Assembly (NCBI RefSeq): GCF_040939455.1
Contig: NC_134109.1
Location: forward strand, 71,887,001 to 71,951,000
Origin: Microcebus murinus
Taxonomy: Eukaryota > Chordata > Mammalia > Primates > Cheirogaleidae
DNA: 64,000 nt
Direction: 5' to 3'
Numbering within the stretch: the first letter of the stretch is position 1; every line of letters begins with the position of its first letter. Made by a program: the position numbers and the translations under genes. The notes below the pieces were generated by a model. The model ran no database searches and was not told the origin of the DNA. It saw only the letters and a list, made by a program, of their open reading frames with translations. Positions 1 to 18,180 of the stretch are shown one piece after another.

Positions 1-126
1 CAGGCTAGAGTGAGTGCTGTGGCGTCAGCCTAGCTCACAGCAACCTCAAACTCCTGAGCTCAAGCGATCCACCTGCCTCAGCCTCCCAGAGTGCTAGGAT
101 TACAGCGGTGAGCCACCACACCCGGC
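1..126 (-). repeat. Alu, internally deleted
   Basis: Left-arm sequence joins directly to the right-arm end (cctcccagagtgctagg). Cut by the window edge. Confidence 0.9.
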
Positions 127-189
127 CTTGTGGTTTCCTTTATCAAACTGAAAACTGGTCTTTTTAAAGGTCTGCAAGTCCCTCCATGA

Positions 190-620
190 TTTGCCCTGCC
201 CTTGCCCAGTTACCACTTTCAACTCCTGCTACTCCTTGTTTGTTCAGTTCCAGCAACATTGACCTTTTTGTTGTCCCTTAAACACAGGCATGCTGACCCG
301 CAAAGCCTTTACATTTGCTGCTACCCCTGTCGGGAAAGCTTTTCCCCTAGGTATAATTTACTCCATCATATTCTTTTTTTTTTTTTTGAGACAGAGTCTC
401 ACTTTGTTGCCCAGGCTAGAGTGAGTGCCGTGGCGTCAGCCTAGCTCACAGCAACCTCAAACTCCTGGGCTCAAGCAATCCTGCCTCAGCCTCCAAGTAG
501 CTGGGAGTACAGGCATGCGCCACCATGCCCAGCTAATTTTTCTTCTATATTAAGTCTGCTCAACTCTTTTTAGTGAAAGCTTCCTGAAAATCCTACTTAA
601 AACTGTACTCCTCTAGCACT
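190..620. repeat. L2-like fragment interrupted by an Alu
   Basis: Segments 190-373 and 548-620 resemble the L2 3' region (a 'gcctttacatttgctgctacccctg' type passage followed by a lysine-poor pyrimidine-rich end) and are separated by an Alu. The family call is from memory of the consensus. Confidence 0.5.
374..547 (-). repeat. Alu, one arm
   Basis: Poly-T then the left-arm sequence, stopping at the linker; inserted in the L2-like fragment. Confidence 0.88.
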
Positions 621-621
621 T

Positions 622-926
622 CTTTTTTTTATTTTTTTGAGACAGAGACTTTGTTGCCCAGGCTAGAGTGCTGTGGTATCAGTCTACATCACAGCAACCT
701 CAAACTCCTGGGCTCAAGCAGTCCTCCTGCCTCAACCTCCCAAGTAGCTGGGACTACAGGCATGCGCCACCATGCCCGGATAATTTTTTCTATATATTTT
801 AGTTGGCCAATTAATTTCTTTCTTTAATTTCTTTAATTTTTAGTAGAGATGGGGTCTCGCTCTTGCTCAGGCTGGTCTCAGCTTCCCAGAGCGCTAGGAT
901 TACAGGCATGAGCCACCGCACCCAGC
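622..926 (-). repeat. Alu
   Basis: Dimer with a shortened right arm. Confidence 0.9.
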
Positions 927-1057
927 CTTGAAAAGTATTTGTAGAGACAGGGTCTTGCTCTTGCCCAGGCTGGTCTTGAACTTCTAGACTCAAGTAATTC
1001 TCCTGCCTCACCCTCCCAAAGTGCTAGGATTACAGGTGTGAGCCACCACACCCAGCC
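927..1057 (-). repeat. Alu right-arm fragment
   Basis: Directly abuts the previous copy; single arm only. Confidence 0.85.
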
Positions 1058-1160
1058 AATTTATTTTAAAAATTGCAAATGCTGTGAAATCTGAATAAAA
1101 CTCATTTGCAGGCAAGATTCAAACCATAGGCCACTAGTTTTCAACCTTGTGGTCTAAAGA

Positions 1161-1514
1161 CTTCCTTAGCAGAAGTTCTTTTTTTTTTTTTTTTGAGACA
1201 GAGTCTCGCTTTGTTGCCCAGACTAGAGTGAGCGCTGTAGTGTCTGCCTAGCTCACAGCAACCTCAAACTCCTGGGCTCAAGCAATCCTACTGCCTCAGC
1301 CTCCCAAGTAGCTGGGACTACAGGCATTCGTCACCATGCCCAGCTCATTTTTTCTATATATATTAGTTGGCCAATTAATTTTTTTCTATTTATAGTAGAG
1401 ACGGGGTCTGGTTTTGAGCTCCTGACCTTGAGCAATCCGCCTGCTTGGGCCTCCCAGAGTGCTAGGATTACAGGCGTGAGCCACCACGCCTGGCCTTCCT
1501 TAGCAGAAGTTCTT
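1161..1514 (-). repeat. Alu inserted at SLC12 pseudogene exon 15/intron junction
   Basis: Full Alu at 1181-1494 with a 20-bp duplication, CTTCCTTAGCAGAAGTTCTT, at 1161-1180 and 1495-1514. The duplicated bases are the end of exon 15 plus its dead donor. Confidence 0.94.
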
Positions 1515-1603
1515 AACATAGTCCTGCACTTTGGTCAGGGTCACTGTGTGGGACAGCTCCATGTGATAGGTGCCCGCCTGGACTGAAGAGACCACGTTCA
1601 CAA
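1504..1603 (-). pseudogene. SLC12A10P: SLC12 pseudogene exon 15 (start of C-terminal domain), dead donor
   Basis: Open: VNVVSSVQAGTYHMELSHTV then [12 protein letters not shown], against [20 protein letters not shown] in NCC. At the exon end, where SLC12A3 has a donor inside the Arg642 codon, this gene reads TG|CTAAGG (GT to CT). An Alu inserted just downstream and duplicated this junction. Confidence 0.9.
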
Positions 1604-1753
1604 CTGTGCAGAGGAAGGAGTGGTGTGGAATGATTGTGGGTGGGGCATCACTCGTCAGTAGTAAAGGAAACAGATTTACCTTTGGTAGCTCTGAGTTTCT
1701 TGTGCGGGTCAGCCTTCTGTTGTATCTCACTTCCTAGCCCCCATCCCACTCAC

Positions 1754-1927
1754 CAGGTTTTTTGTAGAATATATACAGCAACAGCAGAAGGATAAGCAAC
1801 ACAGCCATGAGTGCTACCCACCAAGTGAGGAGGAGCAGGATGGGCAGAGCAGAGAGCCCAGGAGGGAGAGCCCTGCAGGTGAGAGTGAGTGCAACCCATC
1901 TTTGTCCCAGTCTCGGTTCCACCCACT
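1754..1927 (-). pseudogene. SLC12A10P: SLC12 pseudogene exon 14 (TM11-12)
   Basis: The 3' half is clear: LLLLTWWVALMAVLLILLLL and LYIFYKKP (NCC: [27 protein letters not shown]). The 5' half is hard to align. With the likely acceptor at 1928 the exon is 174 nt against 155, so an insertion of about 19 nt, and hence another frameshift, is probable but not certain. Confidence 0.8.
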
Positions 1928-2004
1928 CTTGCAGCCCAAGAATGCTCTCCCAACTTCCCAGGCCTTCCTAGCTCTGGACCTGATCCCAACACCTGCCTAC
2001 ACTA

Positions 2005-2127
<123 letters not shown>

Positions 2128-2425
2128 TCAGGGATCAGTCTCCAAACTAGTGTCATGGGATCCAGGTCTGGAGAGTCTAGGACATCCTGGCTTTCCTTTC
2201 TCCATTCTCCCAATTCCCTACTCCCTACTGCTCCTCACTCTACCCCACACCCATGCCATCCCTGCCCCCACCAAGTTAGGAGACATTTTCATCGAGTGTT
2301 AGGACTAGAGAGACAGAAAAGAGGCTTTAGGCCAGGCCCTGGGGACCAGAGGTAGGGCTGAGAGGGCACGAGAGGAAAAGTGACTAATAGGGGCCTGTGG
2401 GGGTGGGTGGGTGGGGAGTACTCAC

Positions 2426-2550
2426 TGGTAAGGATGAACCCTACAGCAATGAGGAAGGTGGGCAGATTAGCCCCACAGAGGCTCATGGTTCTTGCCATAT
2501 CCTTTCCCCAAAAAGCCAATGACTGGGTACAGTTTATCCTGGCTCAGCCA
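2426..2550 (-). pseudogene. SLC12A10P: SLC12 pseudogene exon 12 (TM9), 1-nt insertion
   Basis: [20 protein letters not shown] and NHEPLWG run into TAA. With one G of the TGGGGCT run removed, the frame continues [15 protein letters not shown], matching YLLAYAIAVAFIII. It is 125 nt against 124. The acceptor (TTTTTAAAG) is weak. Confidence 0.9.
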
Positions 2551-2611
2551 CTTTAAAAAGTCATGGCAATCAACAGGAGAGTGGTCCAGGGAAAGGGAGA
2601 ATAAGAGCCCC

Positions 2612-2940
<329 letters not shown>

Positions 2941-3351
2941 AGAGCCCCCTATTTCTCTTCAGGGGCAGGAGAGTGGGGAACACAGAAGGAATAGTTGAGG
3001 GAGCTTAGGGGTCTCAACAGGAAGAAACGATAGGAGTAGGGTGTGTTGAGATCCCTAAGAATGTGGGATGGGAAAAACTGAGAGTGGGGAGGCAGAAGAG
3101 TGACACCCTCCCCATACTTTGCCTTATTTTGCAGGCAGACTTTGGATTTTGCTATGTGAGCTTGGATCATCTCTTAAACACCAGGCAGCCACAGTCATCT
3201 CCATCTTCCTGTGTCGCCATCTAACTCCTGGTTGCCAAGAACTGAGCTCTCTTTTGCCCTTCCTCCTCAAAAATTATAATTTTAGATTGGCCCTGTCTAC
3301 TTACATTCTCTCCTTTTTCCTCCCAACCCTCTTGCTAAGATATCAACTAAC

Positions 3352-3459
3352 CTGGAAAACTTTGGGGGCTGAAACAAAGCAGGCAAGGGCAAAGAACAGA
3401 GTGATACTGAAGATAGCAGAAGATGTCAGGGGACTGAAGACAGACACCATGCTCATGGC
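3352..3459 (-). pseudogene. SLC12A10P: SLC12 pseudogene exon 11 (TM8)
   Basis: Open, 108 nt: AMSMVSVFSPLTSSAIFSIT then LFFALACFVSAPKVFQ, matching TMSMVSGFAPL...SALACLVSAAKVFQ of NCC. Splice sites intact. Confidence 0.93.
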
Positions 3460-3683
3460 CTGAGGAGAAGGGCAGACAAAGGCAGAAATTAATTCACTCC
3501 TGAAGCAATGCATTTCACCCATATTTTCACCTAGCTTTCCCAAAAGTTGCAGGGCTTATTAAATTTTATCTGCATCTTTGAAGGATTTACCCCATCCTCA
3601 TGAATCCCCTTGAGCATGTACTCTGTGCCAGGCAGTGGGCTAGTAAGGTTTCTCTTCCTAATCTTACCCTCTGGTTCACTCAC

Positions 3684-3842
3684 CTGGTAGTGATTAGACA
3701 GCCCGAAGTGGCAGGACCTTTGCTCTCGGCAACTGCTGAAATCCCAAATCCCAGCCACACTGGCACACTGCGCCCAGGCAGCTCCCATTCTGCACACCTA
3801 TGTCAGTCCTATTTCCTGAAGCATCACGAACCATACAGGAGC
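3684..3842 (-). pseudogene. SLC12A10P: SLC12 pseudogene exon 10 (extracellular loop), 7-bp duplication
   Basis: GSCMVRDASGNRTDIGVQNG and AVCQCGWD read in one frame, then DFSSCREQRSCHFGLSNHYQ in another. The frames are broken by TGGGATTTGGGATT, a tandem copy of TGGGATT. This loop carries N-glycans and disulphides in NCC; several cysteines are kept. Both splice sites intact. Confidence 0.93.
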
Positions 3843-4083
3843 CTGGAAATGAGATTGGAGATACACATTTCTTCATGAGAAGAAAACCCCATCCCAAAGC
3901 AGTAGGGCTGCCTGGGTACCACTAGTACCAAAAGAGGAAATGGAAATGTTTGTGTATGGGGAGGGTGGGTATACCAAATTTGGTAATCAAAGAACACCAT
4001 ACAGTTCATCAACAGATATAAGGAATGGGGAGGAATTGTAAAAAGAGCTACCTGCATGTAAACTATCTGTTTGGTTTTGCTGT

Positions 4084-4204
4084 TTTTTTAGAGACAGTCT
4101 TGCTGTGTTGCCCAGGCTGGACTCAAACTTCTGGGTTCAAGTGATCCTCCCTCCTCAGCCTCCTAAGTAGCTGGGACTACAGGTGCATACCACCACACCT
4201 GGCT
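4084..4204 (-). repeat. Old Alu monomer (FLAM-like)
   Basis: Single left arm without the lemur-type linker; in SLC12 intron 9. Confidence 0.8.
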
Positions 4205-4341
4205 TTAAACTATTGTTAATGTGACTGATGAATACCTCTTGTTCATTTTATCACTTATTTATTTTATCCTTAGTCCCTTGGGGAGGCAGAAACTGGGGCT
4301 CCAGGTCATTCTGTACAGAAGGCAGGAGTGGAAGGCCTTAC

Positions 4342-4426
4342 CAATGGTAGCAGAGATGCCCAGGGAGGAGAGTGTGGTCCACATGATGGCAAGGAGGGTT
4401 CCTTTGAGGATAGCTGTAGCAGGGTA
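4342..4426 (-). pseudogene. SLC12A10P: SLC12 pseudogene exon 9 (TM7)
   Basis: Open, 85 nt as in SLC12A3: YPATAILKGTLLAIMWTTLS then SLGISATIG, against DPAIAIPKGTLMAIFWTT. GTAAGG donor is intact. Confidence 0.92.
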
Positions 4427-4507
4427 CTCGGGACAAAAGTTGGACCATTAGTGGAGAGAGAAGAGGGGTGGCAGAGAGTGTGCCCTATGCCTGGACACTC
4501 TTGTCAC

Positions 4508-4638
4508 CTTAAGGTTCCCAGAGATAGGGGCCCCAGCCAGGACCCCAGTGGGTGAAGGGAAGAATATGGAAAACATGCCAAAGAAACTGCCTTCTGGACC
4601 ATGCCACTGTGGGACTATATTTTCCCAGAAAATGCTTT
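4508..4638 (-). pseudogene. SLC12A10P: SLC12 pseudogene exon 8 (TM6)
   Basis: Open, 131 nt as in SLC12A3: [17 protein letters not shown] then [20 protein letters not shown] and PISGNLK. The hallmark AGANISGDLK has become [10 protein letters not shown], with Pro in place of the Asn of TM6. Confidence 0.92.
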
Positions 4639-4949
4639 CTATGTAAAAGAACAGAGAAAAAAAGAGGTTTTGAGGAGTACCTCCTGGCTTCCCTTCATTC
4701 AGCTAGAATCATTATTACCCCTACTCAGTTTTGTGCTTATGACTTGGGTTAGGCTGGTAAGAACAACTAGGCAGCCCAGAGACCTATAGGACTCTGGTCT
4801 GATCGTCAACTTACAAATGACATACAGAATCAGAAGTCAAGGGCTATTTTCTGATGAGGTTTTGGCTAATGAGGTCCTGTGCTCCTAGTGTAGGTGACAT
4901 TCTGAGGCATTCATTCCCTTTAATGTATCTCTCAGCTTCTCGCTCTCAC

Positions 4950-5056
4950 CTTGGTACCTAAAGAAGCCAGTGGCTTGTCAGCTGGGGTTTCTGGGGGGGT
5001 AGTGTCCCCAGCAGGTAGTTGATAAAAGAGAGGAAGTTCAGGAAGATGATTTAGGC
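4950..5056 (-). pseudogene. SLC12A10P: SLC12 pseudogene exon 7 (TM5), multiple lesions
   Basis: Starts GCC TAA, where NCC has Ala-Gln, so Gln (CAA) became a stop. It lacks 6 nt found in its copy at 43.24 kb, has a run of seven C with one extra base, and shares a TGA with that copy. Length is 107 nt against 112 in SLC12A3 (-6 +1). The recognisable remnant is FINYLLGTL...GFFRYQ. TTTTAG acceptor and G|GTGAGA donor are intact. Confidence 0.92.
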
Positions 5057-5135
5057 CTAAAATACCATGGGTGACAAAAGAAAGGAGAAATGTGAGTGGA
5101 GGGGGAGGAGTAACTACTGCTCTACCTTCTCACTC

Positions 5136-5312
5136 TCCTTGTCCCATTTTTTTTTAGAGACAGGGTCTCACTCTGTCACCCAGGCTGGAGTGCAATGGCC
5201 CAATCATAGCTCATAGCAGCCTTGAACTCTTCGGTTCAAGCAATCCTCCCCCCTCAGCCTTCCCAGTAGCTGAGACTACAGGTGCATGCTACCAGGCCCC
5301 ACTCCTCCTTGT
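5136..5312 (-). repeat. Old Alu monomer (FLAM-like) with target duplication
   Basis: Single arm at about 5151-5299 flanked by CTCCTTGTCCCAT-type direct repeats; in SLC12 intron 6. Confidence 0.8.
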
Positions 5313-5799
5313 CCCATCTTAATGCTTTTCCTAACCCTCTAGTTCCTTTTTCTACTGGCCTCTTCCACAAAGGAGTTCCAGCCAAATGGGTATCCTTTTC
5401 CTTCTTGCCTCAAACTGCAAAGCATACCTCCCCGTGCCACAGAGGTAGATCTTAAAATTGCAAATATCTGGTCTGGGAGCAATACATAGCATTTCTCATC
5501 TGGTGTCTCTCCCACTAGTCCTGTCCGGTGCTCATCCCAACAGATCCTCAGAATAAATCCTCTTTTCTTCCCCTTGAAGAACTGGGGTGTGAAGTCTCTT
5601 CCAACAAAACCATCTAATTTCAGGTTCCTCTCCCTGGGAATCTGCTCCACCACCTCCTTCCCCCATATTTAGCTTGGTCTTCTCAGGCAGCAGCTGCTTT
5701 TACCCACCACACACACATAAGCCCACCTCTCCTCCCATCGCCACCTGGCCCTGCCACCCCTCAGCCTCCTCACCCCCACCTAGATTTCCCAATACCTGC

Positions 5800-5916
5800 C
5801 TTAGACTCCCACTCTATGCCAGTCAGCGCCACACCCAGAAAGATAGTCACGGTGGCCACGCCCACCACTCGCAAATCGTTTTCAGGATCCATGTTTGGCA
5901 GCTGCACCCCATGCTC
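5800..5916 (-). pseudogene. SLC12A10P: SLC12 pseudogene exon 6 (TM4)
   Basis: Open for 39 codons: EHGVQLPNMDPENDLRVVGV then ATVTIFLGVALTGIEWESK, two codons longer than NCC. Exon 7 begins with the Ala codon, which places this exon's end at AAG|GCAGGT, a GC donor. That could be a natural GC-AG intron or a GT to GC change. Confidence 0.9.
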
Positions 5917-6090
5917 CTGGAAGGGCAGAACACTGAGGTCACAAGTATTTATTAGCTGATTTGATGCTTCCATATGATTGTTTAAATGATTTGCCTGGGA
6001 TGGAGGATTAGACCTTCAGATAGAGGGTTAGACTTTCCAGGGTCAGCAGACTTAAGAGAGGAACACAAAAAGGAAAGGGACAGGCATTAT

Positions 6091-6230
6091 CTGGAGTAAG
6101 TCTGAGAGGGTCTCTGCAAAGCCCACCATGTGCATAGCCACAGCTATGGCATTGGCAAAGGCGAAGATGATCCCAGTGGAAATGCCAAGCTCTGGATCCA
6201 GGCTGCGTGAGATGAGGAAATTTGTGCCAC
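6091..6230 (-). pseudogene. SLC12A10P: SLC12 pseudogene exon 5 (TM3), dead donor
   Basis: Fully open: [16 protein letters not shown]...[23 protein letters not shown], 140 nt as in SLC12A3. The donor position reads CAG|ATAATG, a GT to AT change. Confidence 0.93.
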
Positions 6231-6324
6231 CTGAGAGGAGAGAAAAGAAGAACTGGTCTGTGGTCTTGGCAGTTCCTAATAGGACTGTGGACCCCTAGGG
6301 TTAACGAGGTCACCATAGACTCAC

Positions 6325-6424
6325 CAACCTTGATTTTGCCATTGGTGGTGTTGGCTGAGATACACAAGCCACTACTGGGTAGTAGAGACAGAGGCCAAGA
6401 GCAGGACAATGAACCATGTGAGTC
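6325..6424 (-). pseudogene. SLC12A10P: SLC12 pseudogene exon 4 (TM2), 4-nt insertion
   Basis: [16 protein letters not shown] reads in one frame and GLCISANTTNGKIKVG in another. Seven nucleotides (CAGTAGT) stand where the homologue has three. The exon is 100 nt against 96 in SLC12A3. The first frame meets TAG at the insertion. Splice sites look good (CCCCAG acceptor, G|GTGAGT donor). Confidence 0.92.
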
Positions 6425-6505
6425 CTGGGGTAGGGAGAGAATCCACTCCTTCATGCTGCACCCCCGCATCCCTGCCCACTGCCCAGGACAGCTCTGAGCT
6501 CATAC

Positions 6506-6581
6506 CTACGCCTGCCTGAGCAGTGATCCAAGGCAGCTGCAGGTAGAGGATGACACCCCAGATGTTGAGCATACAGTGGAT
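6506..6581 (-). pseudogene. SLC12A10P: SLC12 pseudogene exon 3 (TM1)
   Basis: Encodes [20 protein letters not shown] and AQAGV, nearly identical to TM1 of NCC. It is 76 nt, as in SLC12A3 exon 3, with a CCCCAG acceptor and an AG|GTATGA donor. No lesion. Confidence 0.92.
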
Positions 6582-6746
6582 CTGGGGAGCAAGGTGATGA
6601 AAGAGAAGCCGAGGTCTCAAGTGCAAAACTCCACCTCCTGTTCTCTTCTTCCTCAGAGGTACTCTCCAAGAACTCCTCTGGAGCAAAGTTCTCTCTTGCC
6701 TACCTAGATCCCCAAATTTTGGGAGCCCTGAGCTCCAGTCCATTAC

Positions 6747-6890
6747 TACATCTCCCATGACACAGCTGAAGCACACCGGGGCCTTGTTGTCTTGGGATTG
6801 TGGCCAGGCTCAAGGATCCTCTGCAGAGGTGGAAGTCACACTGTCCCCTGGCTGAGATAGCACAGACATGACTGAGATGCCAAGACCCCT
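6747..6890 (-). pseudogene. SLC12A10P: SLC12 pseudogene exon 2 relic
   Basis: Only the 3' end is clear: [12 protein letters not shown] corresponds to EPVRFGWVKGVM of NCC and is followed by a GTAATG donor at 6746. The conserved R, G, W and K are all changed. About 20 codons upstream in the same frame there is a TGA. A GxWHLSHVCA stretch in another frame resembles the NCC exon 2 start, so a frameshift is also likely. The 5' limit is approximate. Confidence 0.6.
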
Positions 6891-6940
6891 CCCTAGCCAG
6901 TGTGTCTACAACCAGGCAGATGGCTGATGGGCCTGGAAGG

Positions 6941-7315
6941 CAGTCCCAGGGTTTTTTTGTTTGTTTGTTTGTTTTTTCTTTTGAGACAGTCTGACTCTGT
7001 TGCCCAGGTTAGTGTGAGTGCCGTGGCGTCAGCCTAGCTCACAGCAACCTCAAACTCCTGGGCTCAAGCTATCCTACTGCCTCAGCCTCCTGAGTAGCTG
7101 GGACTATAGGTATGCGCCACCATGCCCGGCTAATTTTTTCTATATATTTTTAGTTGGCCAATTAATTTCTTTCTATTTATAGTAGAGAAGGGGTCTTGCT
7201 CTAGCTCAGGTTGGTTTCGAACTTCTGACCTTGAACAATCCTCCTGCCTTGGCCTCCCAGAGTGCTAGGATTATAGGCGTGAGCCACCTTGCCTGGCCTA
7301 GTCCCAGGGTTTTAA
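6941..7315 (-). repeat. Alu with target duplication
   Basis: Full dimer flanked by AGTCCCAGGGTTTT on both sides; in the SLC12 pseudogene between exons 1 and 2. Confidence 0.93.
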
Positions 7316-7356
7316 TGGAGGGTGGGTGGTGGCCCAGATAGCAGATTTTATCCTTC

Positions 7357-7614
7357 CTTCAGGAGTTCGCTTTGGGGCATGGGTCTCACTGAGGTGGAGC
7401 CCCACTGAGCCTCCAGAGTTGAGTGGTTGCAGCAGAGCAGTCCGGAGTCTATGGAGTTGGCATAGAACTCATAGTGGGGTCCAATGTCCTTGTCCTTGTG
7501 GTCAGGTGGTGAACAGAGGCTGGCCCTGGGTGTGTCTCCACCAGACTGTGGTTCCTTCACTTCCTGGTAGGGGCTCAAGATGCTGGCCACATTATCTTGC
7601 AGGGTGAAGGCCAT
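7357..7614 (-). pseudogene. SLC12A10P: SLC12 pseudogene exon 1 (N-terminus)
   Basis: Open for 86 codons from ATG at 7614. It contains PHYEFYANS (NCC: PTYEHYANS) and a VRP...LLK ending that matches the NCC exon 1 end (SFLK). The exon should end after AAG at 7357, but the next bases are GAAGGA instead of a GT donor; reading on gives EG and then a stop. This looks like a GT to GA donor mutation. Confidence 0.85.
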
Positions 7615-7827
7615 GAGAGGAGTCCAAAATATCTGAATGGGGGAAGGGGGTGCAGAGTCTGGGCACTATCTCCCTTTTCACTGGCCTGGACAACCATGAG
7701 CTGCCTCTCTGCCTAACCATTTTGGGGAGTGCAGCCTACAGACTAGGCTCACCCAGGGAGTGCTAGCTACTCTGAGTTCCCCAGGGTACCCAGGCCGCAA
7801 ATGGGAAAATGGAGATAGCTTTAGAAG

Positions 7828-8183
<356 letters not shown>

Positions 8184-8892
8184 TGAGTCAACACACCTTC
8201 CCACCCTCCACGCAAGCCCTCTCAGCTAAATTGTATGGGACAATCTTGCCTCATTCCCTTATTAAGTCTGCTTGTTGGGTCAATCTATCCAGTGTGGAGC
8301 AGACATGTTATAGTCCAGGGAGTATGCTCCTAGTAGCCCTTAGCCTGTCCTACCTCCCCCAGAGAGGGGAGGGCAGGCGCATCACTGCCCCCTCAACTAA
8401 ATCCTTTCCCCAAGATGACACCTGAAACTGCAGCACAAAATGCCCAGTTTTAGGGGCTTCAGCCAAGCACTGGTCTCAGGATGGGAAAGAAGGTATTGTC
8501 CAGAGCAGTGTGAGTGGCTGTTGTCCCACCTCAAACAGAATACCTGCAAGCCCCCAGCCCATCTAGTCCAGGACTCTGGGCCCCGCAGCAGTGCAGATCA
8601 ACCACATGTTCCACTGCCTGGTCCTTATCCTAGCGCCAAGGTGACAGATTCCTCTGGACTCTTCTGAAGGCACAGGGTTGGATCATGGGATCTCACTACT
8701 GGCCCCACCTCTGGAGAGAGAGGAGGCCCTGCACTGGGGGTGAGTCACCTAGGTCTGTAGCTCTGACCCCACCCCTTCACCTTCCCCACTCCTCTGCCCT
8801 CCATGGGGAGGGCCGGGCTATGTTTGCATTTCACATGGGTAGTGTTCATTCCAGGATCCCAGCTTTATCATGCACAGAAAAGTCAACAGCCC

Positions 8893-8945
<53 letters not shown>

Positions 8946-9213
8946 CTTCCCTCTTCTGGCCCAGCGTTCCTGCTGGCCCTGGCAGTCCAGACTTTCCTCA
9001 CCTGCTCCCTCCAGCCAGCTCTGGTGAGCACAGCCCTTCTGGCCTGGCTCACCCCATCCAATCCCCTCATCCTCCTTGGCTTCTGAATTTGCCTAGCTCA
9101 GCATCTCTGGGTGACCTACAGATGAAAGGGTGGGGGCATCAATCCAGGATGGGGCCCAGGGGATTGGGTGTCAGAGTTCCGACACCACGAGCCCAGCACC
9201 TAGCCAGCGCTGG
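8184..9213. other. Intergenic segment between SLC12 pseudogene and KLHL33
   Basis: No gene seen. Contains the CA microsatellite at 8893-8943. The stretch before 9213 is moderately GC-rich and probably includes KLHL33 promoter sequence. Confidence 0.6.
8893..8943. repeat. (CA)n microsatellite
   Basis: About 25 uninterrupted CA units in the intergenic segment before KLHL33. Confidence 0.97.
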
Positions 9214-9223
9214 CTATAATTAG
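9214..9223 (+). promoter_or_regulatory. MEF2-type / TATA-like motif upstream of KLHL33
   Basis: CTATAATTAG is a perfect match to the MEF2 consensus YTA(A/T)4TAR and could also serve as a TATA-like element. It lies 378 bp before the KLHL33 ATG, upstream of the splice acceptor of the start-codon exon, where a non-coding first exon would be expected. The assignment is inferred from motif and position only. Confidence 0.45.
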
Positions 9224-9600
9224 CAGGCCGGGATGAGGGGCAAGTTCTTTCTGCCACGTCTCCCCAAGTGAGAGGGCAAGAGCGAGCCTCAAGTGAGAGC
9301 TGTTGTCTCCTAAGGGTGGCTAAAACGATGGGGGCAAGACGGGAGGAGTATGGTCCGGGTTACTGGGTCTTTGCACATGCTTCTTGCACGCTTTGCTGCA
9401 CTGCATGAGCCCCATAGTTGCACTGGAGAGCCCAGATACTCCAGTCTTGGACCGGCTGTGGGATCGGGAAGAGGGCTGGAGCAGGGGAGGGACTGACATT
9501 AGACGAGCTGGAGACATGGTTCCTCTGGCCTCTCTGGGTCCAGCTCTGACGCCCTGCTTTCTTGCCTCGCTCACCTACAGCTATCCAGCAAACCCGGGCC

Positions 9601-17245
<7,645 letters not shown>

Positions 17246-17819
17246 AGGGGGAGCACCAGTGCAGGGCGGGAGGAAGGGATGAGAAATATCATGAGAGAAG
17301 AACAAAGATTATGGGAGGAGGGAAAGAAGACTTCATCTTGGTAGTATTTTATTCTCAGACAGTACTTTACAGCTTATAAACTGCTTTTGTATATGTGATC
17401 TCCACTGAGGAAAAAGTGGTTCCAGAACTCTTGAGGAAATGGCATTGTGGAAAGGGAAGTACCTGGGTGAGGAGAGGAGACCCAGGAGCAACTCCAATAG
17501 GCTGGGGACTCTTGGCGGAGAAAGTGCATCTGGTTGGGAAGAGAGTCAAGAAGCTCCAGTAGCTGAAGTGTGGAGGCCATGAGAGGACAGTCATGATCCT
17601 GACCCATGGATCAAGGAAAAAATGTGGAAAGACCCTCCATGAAAGAGTTTAAGGAGATGGAAGGAAGGATTGAAAATTGTTCAGCCCTTCCCTTTCCCAG
17701 CACCTGCTCCTTTCTACTCCCCAAACCCTGGGATATCCAAACCCTCTTGACAATATTCTCTCTCAGGAGACTTTGTGGGCCCAGTCTAGCATTTTCCCAG
17801 CCTGGACACCACAGGCTTT

Positions 17820-18180
<361 letters not shown>

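Noticed and set aside
202..444. Open frame of 80 codons at the left edge
   Set aside because: Composed of L2-like and Alu sequence; no family resemblance and typical of repeat-derived frames.
8893..8943. CA run as a possible regulatory or Z-DNA element
   Set aside because: An ordinary microsatellite; nothing in the flanks supports a specific role.
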